Assembly: GCF_947500765.1 (NCBI RefSeq)
Contig: NZ_CANMTH010000012.1
Span: 48,659-112,658, forward strand
Source: an uncultured Formosa sp.
GTDB lineage: Bacteria; Bacteroidota; Bacteroidia; Flavobacteriales; Flavobacteriaceae
Direction: 5' to 3'
DNA length: 64,000 nt
Shown: piece after piece, positions 18,675 to 28,418 of the stretch
How positions within the stretch are numbered: position 1 is the stretch's first letter
Layout: the number at the start of each line of letters is the position of its first letter
Position numbers and translations under genes: made by a program
Notes under the pieces: generated by a model
What the model saw: only the letters and a program-made list of their open reading frames with translations
Database searches by the model: none
Told to the model about the DNA's origin: nothing

Positions 18675-20528
18675 ATGGCGAAAAATGAAGAAAAGGGATT
18701 AGTAACTGCAAATGAAGTAGCAAGTGCTGTCAATTTAGATAAGTTTGGTTTTCTAGGCACATTTGTGGGCTGGAGCTTAATGAAGTTCTTAAAGATTTCT
18801 ACAATTAATAAATTTTATCTTGAAAATAAGCATCTAGAAAACACTGTGTTTTTAGATCGTATATTAGAAGAGTTTGATATTAAATTCGAAATTCCTGAAG
18901 AAGATTTAAAACGTTTACCAAAAACAGGTGCTTTTATTACGGTTTCTAACCACCCTTTGGGAGGAATCGATGGTATTCTATTACTTAAATTGTTGTTGGA
19001 GCAACGAGATGACTTTAAAATAATGGCTAATTTTTTGCTAAATCGCATTGAGCCTTTAAAGCCTTTTATTATGCCTGTAAATCCTTTTGAGAATAGAAAA
19101 GATATAAAATCTAGTGTTATCGGATTTAAAAAGGCCTTGTTGCATTTAAGAGAAGGACATCCTTTAGGCATGTTTCCTGCTGGTGAAGTATCTACCTACA
19201 GGGAAGGTAAATTGGTTGTAGATAAACCATGGGAGGCTACGGCTTTAAAATTGGTAAAACGAGCGGAGGTTCCTGTAGTTCCAATATATTTCCATGCGAA
19301 AAACAGTAAATTGTTTTACGAAATTTCGAAACTTAGCGATACATTAAGAACAGCTAAGCTGCCGTCTGAAGTTTTAACACAAAAAAGACGTATTATTAAA
19401 GTGCGTATTGGTAAGCCTATACCAGTTGCAGATCAGAAAGAGCATGCTACGTTACCAGAGTATTCCGAATTTTTAAGACGGAAAACATATATGTTAGCGA
19501 ATGCTTTCGAAGAAAAATCTAAAATATTAAGCAGCTTAGCGTCAACCTTAAATTTGAAATCTACCAAAGCACCAAAACGAATAGTAAAGCCTGGAGATGC
19601 TATTTTGGTCGAAGAAGAAGTCGAAAACTTGCGCGCTTTAGATTGTAGACTATTACAAAGTAAAAACTATGAAGTTTTTTTGGCACCATCAAGTGATATG
19701 CCTAATATTCTTCGTGAAATTGGTCGTTTAAGAGAAATTACATTTCGTGAGATTGGTGAAGGTACTAATGAATCTATAGATTTAGATAAGTTTGATAGTT
19801 ATTACCATCATATGTTCCTCTGGGACGACGATCAAAAAGTCATTGCGGGTGCTTACCGAATGGGCTTAGGCTCAGAGATATTCAAAAAGTATGGTATTGA
19901 TGGATTTTATCTTCAAGATTTATTCCGTTTTGAGCCCGAATTACATAAAATGATGAGCGAATCCATAGAAATGGGACGTGCTTTTATCATTAAAGAATTT
20001 CAGCAAAAACCCATGCCTTTGTTTCTGCTTTGGCGTGGTATTGTACATACTACGTTGCGTTACCCAGAACATAAATATTTAATTGGAGGCGTAAGTATAA
20101 GTAATCAGTTTTCTAATTTTTCAAAATCGTTGATGATTGAGTTTATGAAATCTCATTATTACGATCCGTATGTGGCACAATATGTACATCCTAAAAAAGA
20201 ATTTAAAGTGAAGCTGAAGGATGCAGATAAAGATTTTGTTTTCGATGCTACAGAAGCAGATTTAAACAAGTTCGATAAGATTATTGATGAGGTAGAACCT
20301 GGAAATTTAAGATTGCCTGTATTACTTAAAAAGTATATAAAACAAAATGCAAGATTAGTTGCGTTTAATGTAGATCCTTTATTTAATAATGCGGTAGATG
20401 GCTTAATGTATATTAAAATTGAAGATTTGCCAGAAAGTACAGTGCGTCCTGTTATGGAAGAATTTCAAGAAGAATTGGAACGTAAATTTTCTGGTAACGG
20501 AGAGCAACCTTCAACACCAACACCTTAA
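18675..20528 (+). CDS. PlsC + GNAT bifunctional acyltransferase, OlsF-like
   Basis: 617 aa. The N-terminal half is a PlsC-type O-acyltransferase with the catalytic block NHPLGGID (His93, Asp99, spacing H-x5-D) and motif FPAGEVST near residue 167. The C-terminal half is a GNAT/OlsB-like N-acyltransferase (RLREITFREIGEGTNES, then YLQDLFRFEPEL and EMGRAFI). This O-acyltransferase plus N-acyltransferase arrangement is that of OlsF, which makes acylated amino-acid lipids (ornithine or glycine lipids) in Bacteroidota. It is cytoplasmic or peripheral to the inner membrane, with no signal peptide. The head-group amino acid cannot be read from sequence. A terminator follows. Confidence 0.8.
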   Translation: MAKNEEKGLVTANEVASAVNLDKFGFLGTFVGWSLMKFLKISTINKFYLENKHLENTVFLDRILEEFDIKFEIPEEDLKRLPKTGAFITVSNHPLGGIDGILLLKLLLEQRDDFKIMANFLLNRIEPLKPFIMPVNPFENRKDIKSSVIGFKKALLHLREGHPLGMFPAGEVSTYREGKLVVDKPWEATALKLVKRAEVPVVPIYFHAKNSKLFYEISKLSDTLRTAKLPSEVLTQKRRIIKVRIGKPIPVADQKEHATLPEYSEFLRRKTYMLANAFEEKSKILSSLASTLNLKSTKAPKRIVKPGDAILVEEEVENLRALDCRLLQSKNYEVFLAPSSDMPNILREIGRLREITFREIGEGTNESIDLDKFDSYYHHMFLWDDDQKVIAGAYRMGLGSEIFKKYGIDGFYLQDLFRFEPELHKMMSESIEMGRAFIIKEFQQKPMPLFLLWRGIVHTTLRYPEHKYLIGGVSISNQFSNFSKSLMIEFMKSHYYDPYVAQYVHPKKEFKVKLKDADKDFVFDATEADLNKFDKIIDEVEPGNLRLPVLLKKYIKQNARLVAFNVDPLFNNAVDGLMYIKIEDLPESTVRPVMEEFQEELERKFSGNGEQPSTPTP

Positions 20529-20839
20529 TTTTGATTTAAAAAGATAAGATTTCAATACATTTTCAAGTTAATAATAATGTAAAAGACTGTCTGTAATGAT
20601 GGTCTTTTTTATTGCGTTAATAATCGAACCAAAAACGTCCTTGTAACTGTGTTTTTTTTACTTTTTTTGTGTGATTTTAATTCATAAATAAAGCGGAGTA
20701 AAACTTGAATTTTAAACGGCTTATCCTCAATTTTGTACCAAACATATAAACTTATATTAAAGTCTCACTAGAAGTGTAATAAACGCCTCATTTTTGTGGC
20801 ATCATTCTATGATAAAAGTAATTAGTAAATAAAATTAAC
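20529..20839. other. intergenic region before the AsmA-family gene
   Basis: 311 bp with no supported gene. It holds the hairpin terminator at 20580-20611 and an AT-rich leader for the AsmA-family gene. No exact promoter box was identified. Confidence 0.5.
20580..20611 (+). terminator. terminator after the OlsF-like gene
   Basis: AAAAGAC (20581-20587) pairs with GTCTTTT (20602-20608) around a 14-nt loop, followed by T residues. The stem is modest. Confidence 0.65.
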
Positions 20840-23518
20840 ATGAAAAAAACGCTTAAAATAGTAGGTATTGTAATAGGATTACTTATCGTTTTCTTAATTG
20901 CTGCGCCTTTTTTATTTGAAGGAAAAATACTTGATATTGTAAAAAGTACAGTCAATAAAAATATAGATGCAGAATTTGATTTTGCAGATGCAGATATTAG
21001 TTTTATCAAGAACTTTCCAGAAGTTACGGTTTCTATAAACGATATGAGTATTTTAAATACCGGAACATTTGCTGGTCAAACTTTAGTTGCTGCAAAAAGC
21101 GCAAATATTAGTGTGCCGTTTATGCAAATTTTTAATGGAGAAGGCGAGTCGTATACTGTAAATTCATTCAGTATAGATAGTGCGGTTATTAACATTCTTA
21201 TAGATGCAGATGGTAATGTAAATTACGATATTGCTAAAAAGGAAGAGGAAGCAGTTCCAGTAACAACTTCAGATGTGCAAACGAGTACGGTGTCTTTATC
21301 TGTGCAAAATTACGAGATCACAAATTCTCAAATTAAATATTATGATGAGCAAGGGAAAATGTATTTCGAATTAAACGATTTTAATCATTCTGGAACAGGC
21401 GATCTTTCTGCAGTAAAATCTGAACTTGATACAAAAACTAGTGGGCTCATGTCTTTCGATATGGATGGTACTAATTATTTTAAAGAAACACCTATACGGT
21501 TAGATGCTAAATTGGGTATCGATTTAGATCAGAACATATATACGTTTTTAGAAAATAAGGCCATAATTAATCAATTGGAGTTGGTTTTCGACGGATCTGT
21601 GAAACTTAACGATGCTAGTCAGGATGTAGATATTACCTTTAAAACACCATCTTCAGATTTTAAAAACTTCTTAGCTTTAATTCCTGCAGCATACTCTAAA
21701 GAGATAGAAAATGTGCAAACAACAGGAGATTTTGTCGTGCAAGGAACTTTAAATGGGACTGTAGACGATACACATATTCCTGCATTTAATATTGCAATTA
21801 CATCTAATAATGCATCATTTAAATATCCGGATTTACCACAATCGGTTTCTAATATTACAATAGACACTAAGATCGCTAACAATACAGGATTGTTAGAAAA
21901 TACTTATTTAAATATAAATGCGTTAACATTTAAAATAGCGCAAGATGTATTTAGTGCAAATGCGACTATTAAAAATATAATGGGAAATCCATTGGTCAAA
22001 GCAAATTTAAAAGGACGTATTAATTTGGGGAATCTATCGCAAGCGTATCCGTTTTCTGTAGAACAACAATTAAAAGGGGTATTAGATGCTAATATAACTA
22101 CGGCATTCGATATGAAAGCCATAGAAGATGGTCGATATCAGGATACAAAAAATAGCGGATCGCTAGGATTAACTGGTTTTGAATTTAATTCTGAAGACAT
22201 GAAGAATCCAATTCAAATTTCTAAAGCAGGTTTGATATTTAATACTCAAAACGTTACTTTAAATGCTTTTGAAGCTAAAACAGGACGTACAGATCTTTCT
22301 GCAAAAGGATCTATAGATAATTTATTAGGTTATATGTTTAACGACCAAAAACTAAAAGGAAATTTCACACTTAATTCCAATACGTTTGCTGTAAACGATT
22401 TTATGACCGAAAGTGAAATCCCTGAATCTACAACAAATAATGAAACTTTAAATACAGATAAATCTGCAACAGAAGTCACTGTGAGTTCTGAAGAAATAAA
22501 AATTCCAGCATTTTTAGATGCTACAATTACAGCAAAAGCAAATACGGTGCTTTACGATAATTTAACGCTAAAAGAAGCGTCAGGAACTTTACTTGTAAAG
22601 GATGAGACTGTTACTTTAAAAGATTTTAGTTCTAATTTATTTGGAGGTAAAATAGCATTAAATGGAGCGGTTTCAACTAAAGGACAAACACCAACTTTTG
22701 ATATGAAATTAGGTATGCAAAGTTTTGATATGGCGCAGTCTTTTAAAGGTTTGGATATGTTGAAAGCTTTAGCACCAATTGCTCAGGCTTTTAAAGGGCT
22801 TTTAAATTCTAATTTTGAAATAAAAGGAGATTTAAGTAACAATTTTACGCCTAATTTAAATACCCTTTCTGGAAATGCTTTAGCGGAATTACTTGTTAGT
22901 GATGTCGATTCTAAAGATAGCAAAGTGTTAAGTGCGTTGGTAGATCGTTTAAAATTTTTAAATTTTGAAGAAGGTGAAACAAAAAAAATAAATACAACCT
23001 TAACGTTTAACGATGGACAAGTAAATGTAAAACCTTTTAACCTTAAATTTAAGGATATCGATGTTCAGGTTGCTGGAAGTCATGGTTTTAATCAGACTTT
23101 AAATTATAACGCAACTTTTGATGTTCCTGCAAAATACCTCGGTAATGATGTAAAGAATCTATTAACAAAACTAAACGATCCTGATGCTGAAAATATTACC
23201 GTGCCTGTAACAGCTGTAATAGGTGGTAATGTTACCAACCCATCTATAACTACAGATTTAAGTGCTACAGCTACAGCGTTAACAACTAAGCTTGTTGATA
23301 TGCAAAAAGATAAGCTAATAAATGAAGGGAGTAATAAAGTAAAAGATGCTTTAAGTAGTTTCTTAGGCGAAAGCACTTCTAAAGACTCTACAAATGTAAC
23401 TACAGAGGCTACAAAAACGAAAGATTCTGTGCAAACGGATAACATTAAAAAAGCAGCCGATAATTTATTAAATGGCTTGTTCGGAAAGAAAAAAGATACA
23501 ACTAAAACAGGAAATTAA
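20840..23518 (+). CDS. AsmA-family membrane-anchored protein
   Basis: 892 aa. An N-terminal transmembrane anchor (about residues 5-26) is followed by a very long beta-rich periplasmic region with the AsmA N-terminal signature (INKNIDAEFDFADADISF) and a C-terminal AsmA-like domain (residues about 560-830). A low-complexity Thr/Lys-rich tail closes the protein. AsmA-like and DUF748-type proteins form long lipid-transfer grooves bridging inner and outer membranes, and they influence outer-membrane lipid homeostasis. It is a single gene bounded by terminators, next to a lipid-synthesis acyltransferase on the same strand. Confidence 0.85.
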   Translation: MKKTLKIVGIVIGLLIVFLIAAPFLFEGKILDIVKSTVNKNIDAEFDFADADISFIKNFPEVTVSINDMSILNTGTFAGQTLVAAKSANISVPFMQIFNGEGESYTVNSFSIDSAVINILIDADGNVNYDIAKKEEEAVPVTTSDVQTSTVSLSVQNYEITNSQIKYYDEQGKMYFELNDFNHSGTGDLSAVKSELDTKTSGLMSFDMDGTNYFKETPIRLDAKLGIDLDQNIYTFLENKAIINQLELVFDGSVKLNDASQDVDITFKTPSSDFKNFLALIPAAYSKEIENVQTTGDFVVQGTLNGTVDDTHIPAFNIAITSNNASFKYPDLPQSVSNITIDTKIANNTGLLENTYLNINALTFKIAQDVFSANATIKNIMGNPLVKANLKGRINLGNLSQAYPFSVEQQLKGVLDANITTAFDMKAIEDGRYQDTKNSGSLGLTGFEFNSEDMKNPIQISKAGLIFNTQNVTLNAFEAKTGRTDLSAKGSIDNLLGYMFNDQKLKGNFTLNSNTFAVNDFMTESEIPESTTNNETLNTDKSATEVTVSSEEIKIPAFLDATITAKANTVLYDNLTLKEASGTLLVKDETVTLKDFSSNLFGGKIALNGAVSTKGQTPTFDMKLGMQSFDMAQSFKGLDMLKALAPIAQAFKGLLNSNFEIKGDLSNNFTPNLNTLSGNALAELLVSDVDSKDSKVLSALVDRLKFLNFEEGETKKINTTLTFNDGQVNVKPFNLKFKDIDVQVAGSHGFNQTLNYNATFDVPAKYLGNDVKNLLTKLNDPDAENITVPVTAVIGGNVTNPSITTDLSATATALTTKLVDMQKDKLINEGSNKVKDALSSFLGESTSKDSTNVTTEATKTKDSVQTDNIKKAADNLLNGLFGKKKDTTKTGN

Positions 23519-23544
23519 ATTTTTAATGTATTTTCTGTTTAAAT

Positions 23545-23578
23545 AAAAAAAGCTGAAGGTTTTATCTTCAGCTTTTTT
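23545..23578. terminator. bidirectional terminator between AsmA-family and dehydrogenase genes
   Basis: AGCTGAAG (23551-23558) pairs with CTTCAGCT (23566-23573) around a 7-nt loop, flanked by an A-run and a T-run, between converging genes. Confidence 0.92.
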
Positions 23579-23623
23579 GTGCTTATATTTTTGCTTTCTT
23601 AATGTTTGTGATTAAACTAGCTG

Positions 23624-24562
23624 TTATGCAAATTGTTTTTGAATTTTATCGACAATTGTTTGTGCCAGTTTTTCTTTACTTTCTATGGTCCAACCCGCAA
23701 CATGTGGTGTAAGTAATACGTTTTCGGCTTCAATTAAATATTTAAAAGCTTCAGGCATATTATCTTCAGTGAAAAGATTTTCGAAAGATGCTTTTTCGTA
23801 TTCCAAAACGTCTAGTCCAGCTCCTAAAATCTGTTTAGCCTTTAAAGCTGTAACTAAATCGGTAGTTACAACACTTTTACCTCTAGCTGTGTTAAGAAGC
23901 CAAAATGGTTTTTTGAAGCTGTTTATAAATGCTGCGTTTATCATGTTTAACGTGAGTGGTGTTTGTGGCGTATGTATACTAAGCACATCAACTTCGTTCT
24001 GAAACGTTTGTAAGTCTACTTGTTTGGCATTTTCGTTTCCAACACCGTCTTTAATATCGTAACATAACACTTTAACATCGAAGCCACGAAGTTTTTTAGA
24101 GAATGCATTTCCCATGTTTCCGTACCCGATAATTCCTACTGTTTTTCCATCTAATTCTAAACCACGATTATCTTCGCGTAGCCATTTTCCTTCTCGAACT
24201 TCATGGTCGGCTTTATTTAGTTTATTAAATAGAGACAGGAGCATACCTAGCGTGTGTTCGCCCACAGCATTTCTGTTACCTTCTGGGGCAGAAATAAGTC
24301 GAATATTTTTAGACTCAGCATAATCACAGTCTATATTTTCTAAACCTGCACCTACACGACCAATAAATTTTAAGTTGGTTGCAGCATCTAAAAATTGTTT
24401 GTCTATTGTGAATCTGCTTCTAATAATAATACCGTCGTATTGACTTATTTTGGCTTCAATTTCAGATTTAGTTGATGTGAAATCGTCATGGTTTTCGAAC
24501 CCTAAATCGGTTAATTGATGTTTTAAAAGAGGATGATTACTATCCAGGTGAAGAATGGTCAT
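23624..24562 (-). CDS. D-2-hydroxyacid dehydrogenase (phosphoglycerate dehydrogenase-like)
   Basis: 312 aa NAD-dependent enzyme. The Rossmann motif is GIIGYGNMGNAF near residue 143. The catalytic Arg lies in NTARGKSVV (near 226), with a downstream Glu, and the catalytic His in LLTPHVAGWT (near 291). It lacks the C-terminal ACT regulatory domain of long SerA forms, so it is a short type. Known relatives include 3-phosphoglycerate, glycerate and lactate dehydrogenases, and substrate choice is not readable. A TAAATTTG promoter box is 20 bp upstream. No serC or serB is adjacent, so a serine-pathway role remains an inference. Confidence 0.87.
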   Translation of the reverse strand: MTILHLDSNHPLLKHQLTDLGFENHDDFTSTKSEIEAKISQYDGIIIRSRFTIDKQFLDAATNLKFIGRVGAGLENIDCDYAESKNIRLISAPEGNRNAVGEHTLGMLLSLFNKLNKADHEVREGKWLREDNRGLELDGKTVGIIGYGNMGNAFSKKLRGFDVKVLCYDIKDGVGNENAKQVDLQTFQNEVDVLSIHTPQTPLTLNMINAAFINSFKKPFWLLNTARGKSVVTTDLVTALKAKQILGAGLDVLEYEKASFENLFTEDNMPEAFKYLIEAENVLLTPHVAGWTIESKEKLAQTIVDKIQKQFA

Positions 24563-24581
24563 AATACTGAAAATTAGAGTT

Positions 24582-24589
24582 CAAATTTA
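24582..24589 (-). promoter_or_regulatory. TAnnTTTG box for the hydroxyacid dehydrogenase
   Basis: Minus strand reads TAAATTTG, an exact -7 consensus, 20 bp upstream of the start codon. Confidence 0.6.
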
Positions 24590-24634
24590 CAAACTTTTGC
24601 GTTACCGATTGAGCGATTTGTTTAAGCTCTTTTT

Positions 24635-24691
24635 AGTTTTTTTGTCTAAAAAAGCGAGTCGTGAAAGCCTGACCCTTGGGTAGCTCCCAAA
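24635..24691 (-). repeat. intergenic REP-like element after mgtE
   Basis: Directly downstream of the mgtE stop. TTGGG/CCCAA forms a small hairpin (24676-24690). On the minus strand it is followed by CAGGCTTTCACGACTCGC and a T-run. The AGGCTTT...CGC...TTTTTT arrangement resembles the repeat at 31948-32105 and sequences I know as common intergenic repeats in Flavobacteriaceae. It may double as the mgtE operon terminator. Confidence 0.4.
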
Positions 24692-26065
24692 TTAAAAACC
24701 TAACATTGCTTTTGCTATTAAGAAGTAAATTAAGATACCAAAAACATCGTTACTTGTGGTTATAAAAGGACCTGTAGCTACAGCGGGATCTATACCGCGT
24801 TTGTCTAAAAGAATCGGAATAAATGTACCAATTATTGCAGCCATAACAATTACAGCAATAAGTGCTAAACCAATTGTGATGGAAACTTTATATGGCGTAC
24901 CAAAAGCAAAGTGTGTAACGCATAATGCTATTAAAGCAATAGCGAGACCGTTTACTAGTCCAAGCGTAAATTCTTTAAATAGCTGTCTTAAAAGATTACT
25001 ATCCATAGTGTTATTTGCTAACCCTTGAACTACAATTGCAGAAGACTGTACACCTACATTTCCTGCGGTTGCTTGAATAAGTGGGACAAAGCTTAGTAAA
25101 ATAATATATTCGCCCATAGCGCCGCTAAAATTATTTATAATACTAGCTGCACCAAGACCGCCAAACATACCAATTAATAACCATGGAAGGCGTGCTTTTG
25201 TAAGTTTCCAGATGCTATCATCTGCTTCTACATCTCTGGTAATACCTGCGGCAAGTTGGTAATCTTTTTCGGCTTCTTCTCGAATAACATCTACAATATC
25301 ATCAATGGTAATGCGACCTAAAAGAATTTGATTTTTATCGACTACAGGAATGGCTTCCAAGTCGTATTTCTGCATAATATTAGCGACTTCTTCCACATTT
25401 TCATTTACATAAACATAGTCTACTTTTGGAATATATACATTTGAAATATGCGTTCTTGGCGAGGCAATTAGCAGGTCTTTTAGCGATAAACGACCTATAA
25501 GTTTGTCGTTATCGTCTACTACATAAATAGAATGCACACGCGTTACTTCTTCTGCTTGTAATCGCATTTCTTTTACACATTGAGTAATGGTCCAGTTTTC
25601 GTTTACTTTTACAAGTTCTTTAGCCATTAATCCACCGGCAACGTTATCATCATAACGTAATAAATCTTTAATATCCTGAGCGTGCTCTTGATCTTCAATA
25701 TGATTTATAACATGTTGTTGGCGCTCTTCTGGTAATTCCGAAATCATATCTGCCGCATCATCGGTATCGAGCTCTTCGATTTCCTCGGCAATTTCTTTAG
25801 CAGAAAGTGTAGCTAGAATTTTTTCACGAGTATCCTCGTCTAATTCCATTAAAACTTCTGCAGTCTTAACGCTATCTAAAAGTTTAATAACATAGGTGGC
25901 ATGATCTATGTCTATTTCTTCTAAAATTTCGGCAATATCGGCATGGTGAATATCATCTAATACATCTAAAATCCTTATATTGTCCTTAGATTCAATTAGT
26001 TGTTCTACCTGTTCAATAAGTTCGTCGCTTATTTTAAACTGAATATTGTCGTCGTTTTCCTCCAC
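24692..26065 (-). CDS. mgtE: magnesium transporter MgtE
   Basis: 457 aa, full length. The N-terminal helical Mg-sensing domain (about 20-125) contains ELDTDDAADMISELPE. A CBS pair follows (about 130-255), then a plug helix and five transmembrane helices from about 285 to the end, with the pore region PLIQATAGNVGVQSSAIVVQ and the TTSNDVFGIL segment near the C-terminus. It is a Mg2+-gated channel in the inner membrane. The start codon is GTG and shares one base with the rsmA TAG stop, so translation is coupled. Confidence 0.96.
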   Translation of the reverse strand: MEENDDNIQFKISDELIEQVEQLIESKDNIRILDVLDDIHHADIAEILEEIDIDHATYVIKLLDSVKTAEVLMELDEDTREKILATLSAKEIAEEIEELDTDDAADMISELPEERQQHVINHIEDQEHAQDIKDLLRYDDNVAGGLMAKELVKVNENWTITQCVKEMRLQAEEVTRVHSIYVVDDNDKLIGRLSLKDLLIASPRTHISNVYIPKVDYVYVNENVEEVANIMQKYDLEAIPVVDKNQILLGRITIDDIVDVIREEAEKDYQLAAGITRDVEADDSIWKLTKARLPWLLIGMFGGLGAASIINNFSGAMGEYIILLSFVPLIQATAGNVGVQSSAIVVQGLANNTMDSNLLRQLFKEFTLGLVNGLAIALIALCVTHFAFGTPYKVSITIGLALIAVIVMAAIIGTFIPILLDKRGIDPAVATGPFITTSNDVFGILIYFLIAKAMLGF

Positions 26066-26850
26066 TATTCTTGTGATTTAAGGTCGTTTTCTATGCGCTC
26101 TGTGAGCGAAATAAATTGTGCTACTGATAGTTGCTCTGGACGCTGCCCAAAGATACTATCTTCTCTTAAATTATCTGAGAGATTGAATGTTTTTAAACTG
26201 TTACGAAGCGTTTTTCTTCGTTGTTGAAATGAAGCTTTTACAACTTTGAAAAGCATGGCTTCATTACAGGATAATGTAAAATTTTCCTTTCGTGTTAATC
26301 GCAATACTCCAGAATCTACTTTTGGTGGCGGATTAAACACGTGTGGTGGTACGGTAAATAAATATTCTGCGTCGTAAAAAGCTTGTGTTAGTACCGATAA
26401 AATACCATAAGCTTTACTGCCTTCTTTTTCGCAAATACGTTGTGCAACTTCTTTTTGAAACATACCCGAAAATTCAGGAATTTGATCCCGCATTTCTAAG
26501 GTTTTAAATAAAATTTGTGTCGAAATATTATATGGGTAATTTCCAATAATTGCAAAAGATTCTCCTTTAAATACTTCGTTAATATCGTATTTTAAAAAAT
26601 CTTTTTCGATAACACGATCGGCTAAATTTAAATAGTTTGCCTTTAGGTAATCTACAGATTCAGAATCGATTTCTACAACATAGGTTTTTGTAGGCTTGTC
26701 AAGCAAATATTTAGTTAAAACACCCATGCCTGGACCAATTTCTAGAACATTTTTATAGCCTTGAAAAGATAGTGTATTTGCAATTTTTTCAGCAATAGAT
26801 TCGTCGTTAAGAAAATGTTGTCCTAAGTGTTTTTTTGCTTTTACCGTCAT
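26065..26850 (-). CDS. rsmA: 16S rRNA dimethyladenosine transferase RsmA (KsgA)
   Basis: 261 aa. It starts [18 protein letters not shown], the typical N-terminus. The SAM-binding motif is [11 protein letters not shown] and the catalytic N6-adenine methyltransferase motif is IGNYPYNIS near residue 110. It dimethylates two adjacent adenines near the 3' end of 16S rRNA during small-subunit assembly. It lies in an operon DUF4286 gene - rsmA - mgtE, with gaps of 5 bp and a 1-base overlap. Confidence 0.97.
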   Translation of the reverse strand: MTVKAKKHLGQHFLNDESIAEKIANTLSFQGYKNVLEIGPGMGVLTKYLLDKPTKTYVVEIDSESVDYLKANYLNLADRVIEKDFLKYDINEVFKGESFAIIGNYPYNISTQILFKTLEMRDQIPEFSGMFQKEVAQRICEKEGSKAYGILSVLTQAFYDAEYLFTVPPHVFNPPPKVDSGVLRLTRKENFTLSCNEAMLFKVVKASFQQRRKTLRNSLKTFNLSDNLREDSIFGQRPEQLSVAQFISLTERIENDLKSQE

Positions 26851-26855
26851 ATAAA

Positions 26856-27182
26856 TTATTGTTTTGTTACGCTGTATTCGTCTATTATTTCTAACTCTGT
26901 TCTAAAAGCCAACACGTTTTCTCCAAACTTTTTAAAGGCTTCTGTGCGTAATAATTCTGCAAATTCAGAGTAATAGGTATCTAACGCTTCTCGTGTTTTT
27001 GCACGGTATTGTACAGAATAGGTTTTGCCTCCCATGTCTTCTTCAACAAGAACGCGTGTTAGTTTCGCTTGATAAAATGTGCCAACAGAAAGTACTTGTG
27101 GAATATGCTCTTCTTTCATCCAAACAATCCAGGTGTCGTGTACTGCATCGCTAACATTAGAGGTAACATTATAGATATACAT
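26856..27182 (-). CDS. DUF4286-family protein
   Basis: About 108 aa from the ATG at 27182 ([10 protein letters not shown]). A longer reading frame extends to 27314, but the extra 44 residues lack family similarity, and the DUF4286 proteins I know start at MYIYN. A promoter-like TTATTTG sits just upstream of 27182. The protein is a small cytoplasmic alpha/beta fold with no catalytic motif visible, and its function is unknown. It is the first gene of the rsmA-mgtE operon, a linkage conserved in Flavobacteria as far as I recall. Confidence 0.8.
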   Translation of the reverse strand: MYIYNVTSNVSDAVHDTWIVWMKEEHIPQVLSVGTFYQAKLTRVLVEEDMGGKTYSVQYRAKTREALDTYYSEFAELLRTEAFKKFGENVLAFRTELEIIDEYSVTKQ

Positions 27183-27453
27183 GTAATTTAATTTTTTTGC
27201 AAATAACAACAACTCGTTGTCATGAACAAAATGAATTTCTGTTTTTTGGTAAGTTAGGTCTAATTTTCTATGAAATTTAACGCAATTGCAATTAGTTGTG
27301 GATGAAATTGACAAACAAGAACGAATTCCAGTATTAAGTGAATTAAAGCTGATTTTTAATTAATTTAGCCGTAATTCTTGTAAAGCTGAATATTTACAGA
27401 AATGTGAATTATTTAGCAAGAATAGCAGAATATAATAACTAAAAAGTAAATCT

Positions 27454-27888
27454 ATGTTAAGAGGAATTTCTCCTTTAATTAGTCCAGAATTATTAAAAGT
27501 ACTTGCCGAAATGGGACATGGCGAAGAAATTGTCTTTGCCGATGCACATTTTCCTGCGTATACCTATAATACTAAAGTTTTAAGGTTAGATGGTGTTAAG
27601 ATTCCGGATTTATTAACTGGAGTTTTACCACTTTTTATGTTAGACAGTTACGATCCGTCGCCTTTGATGATGATGGCTGCTGTACCAGGAGACACACTAG
27701 ATGAGGATGTGCAAAATAATTACTTAAAAAGTATACAGGGAGTTTATCCAGATGCTTCCGAAATTAAATATATTGAACGTTTTGCATTTTATGAGCGTAC
27801 AACCAAAGCGTATGCAGTTGTAGTAACTGGAGAAACAGCTAAATATGGTAATGTTATTCTGAAAAAGGGGGTGACGCCTATCCTCTAA
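27454..27888 (+). CDS. RbsD/FucU-family sugar mutarotase
   Basis: 144 aa. It opens [20 protein letters not shown] and continues [15 protein letters not shown], the FucU/RbsD signature with the conserved catalytic His in GHGEEIV and a second in DAHFPA. A late Tyr/Gly segment ([12 protein letters not shown]) matches the C-terminus. It interconverts alpha and beta anomers of fucose or a similar sugar in the cytoplasm. The FucU subtype is favoured by the AEMGHG and the C-terminal YGN motifs. No fucose genes are adjacent, and it stands alone between converging genes. Confidence 0.88.
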   Translation: MLRGISPLISPELLKVLAEMGHGEEIVFADAHFPAYTYNTKVLRLDGVKIPDLLTGVLPLFMLDSYDPSPLMMMAAVPGDTLDEDVQNNYLKSIQGVYPDASEIKYIERFAFYERTTKAYAVVVTGETAKYGNVILKKGVTPIL

Positions 27889-27896
27889 AAATTAGG

Positions 27897-28415
27897 TTAT
27901 GTGTTAAATGTTTTAGATAATAATAACAATTCCTTCCCGTCTGAAAAAGGTGTTACTTTTTTTTGATAGGTTAAACCTAGTTTTTCGAGTAATTTAATTG
28001 AATTAGAATTCTCAGGAGAGACAATTGCTATTATTTCCTTTAAATTGAATTTTGTTTTGGCTAGCTTTATAATTTCTACAGCCGATTCATACCCAAAACC
28101 TTTGCGCTCGTATGCTGGTAAAAATGCAAATCCAATATCTACACCATCAAGCTCCGGGCGTTTTATTAATCCGCAAACACCAATAGGTATTAGGTTTTCA
28201 GATTTTAAAAGTAATTTGTAAAAACCAAAACCATTTTCGCGATAACTTTTAAGATGCGGATTTCTAATAGCGTTTTCGGCATCATCCAACGTTTTAATAT
28301 TACGATCTCCAATATGTTCTAACCAATGTGGTGTGTTCATGAGTTCTAGAATAAACGGTGCGTCCGACATGTTTAGTTCTTCAAGAACTAACCTCTCTGT
28401 AGAAGATATGTGCAT
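27897..28415 (-). CDS. RimJ/RimL-type GNAT acetyltransferase
   Basis: 172 aa, one GNAT domain of the RimJ/RimL subgroup. It begins with STERLVLEELNMSDAPFILEL and carries LPAYERKGFGYESAVEII, the acetyl-CoA loop, and SPENSNSIKLLEKLGLTYQKK near the end. These enzymes acetylate protein N-termini or small amines, and the acceptor is not determinable here. It starts 4 bp after the TPR-protein gene stop on the same strand and is therefore cotranscribed with it. Confidence 0.85.
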   Translation of the reverse strand: MHISSTERLVLEELNMSDAPFILELMNTPHWLEHIGDRNIKTLDDAENAIRNPHLKSYRENGFGFYKLLLKSENLIPIGVCGLIKRPELDGVDIGFAFLPAYERKGFGYESAVEIIKLAKTKFNLKEIIAIVSPENSNSIKLLEKLGLTYQKKVTPFSDGKELLLLSKTFNT

Positions 28416-28418
28416 AAG

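Noticed and set aside
21619-22122. Minus-strand open frames inside the AsmA-family gene
   Set aside because: Shadows of the sense gene with Ser/Leu-rich, unrecognisable translations and no promoter.
27183-27314. 44-residue N-terminal extension of the DUF4286 protein
   Set aside because: No family similarity, and the known family start and a promoter-like TTATTTG coincide with 27182.
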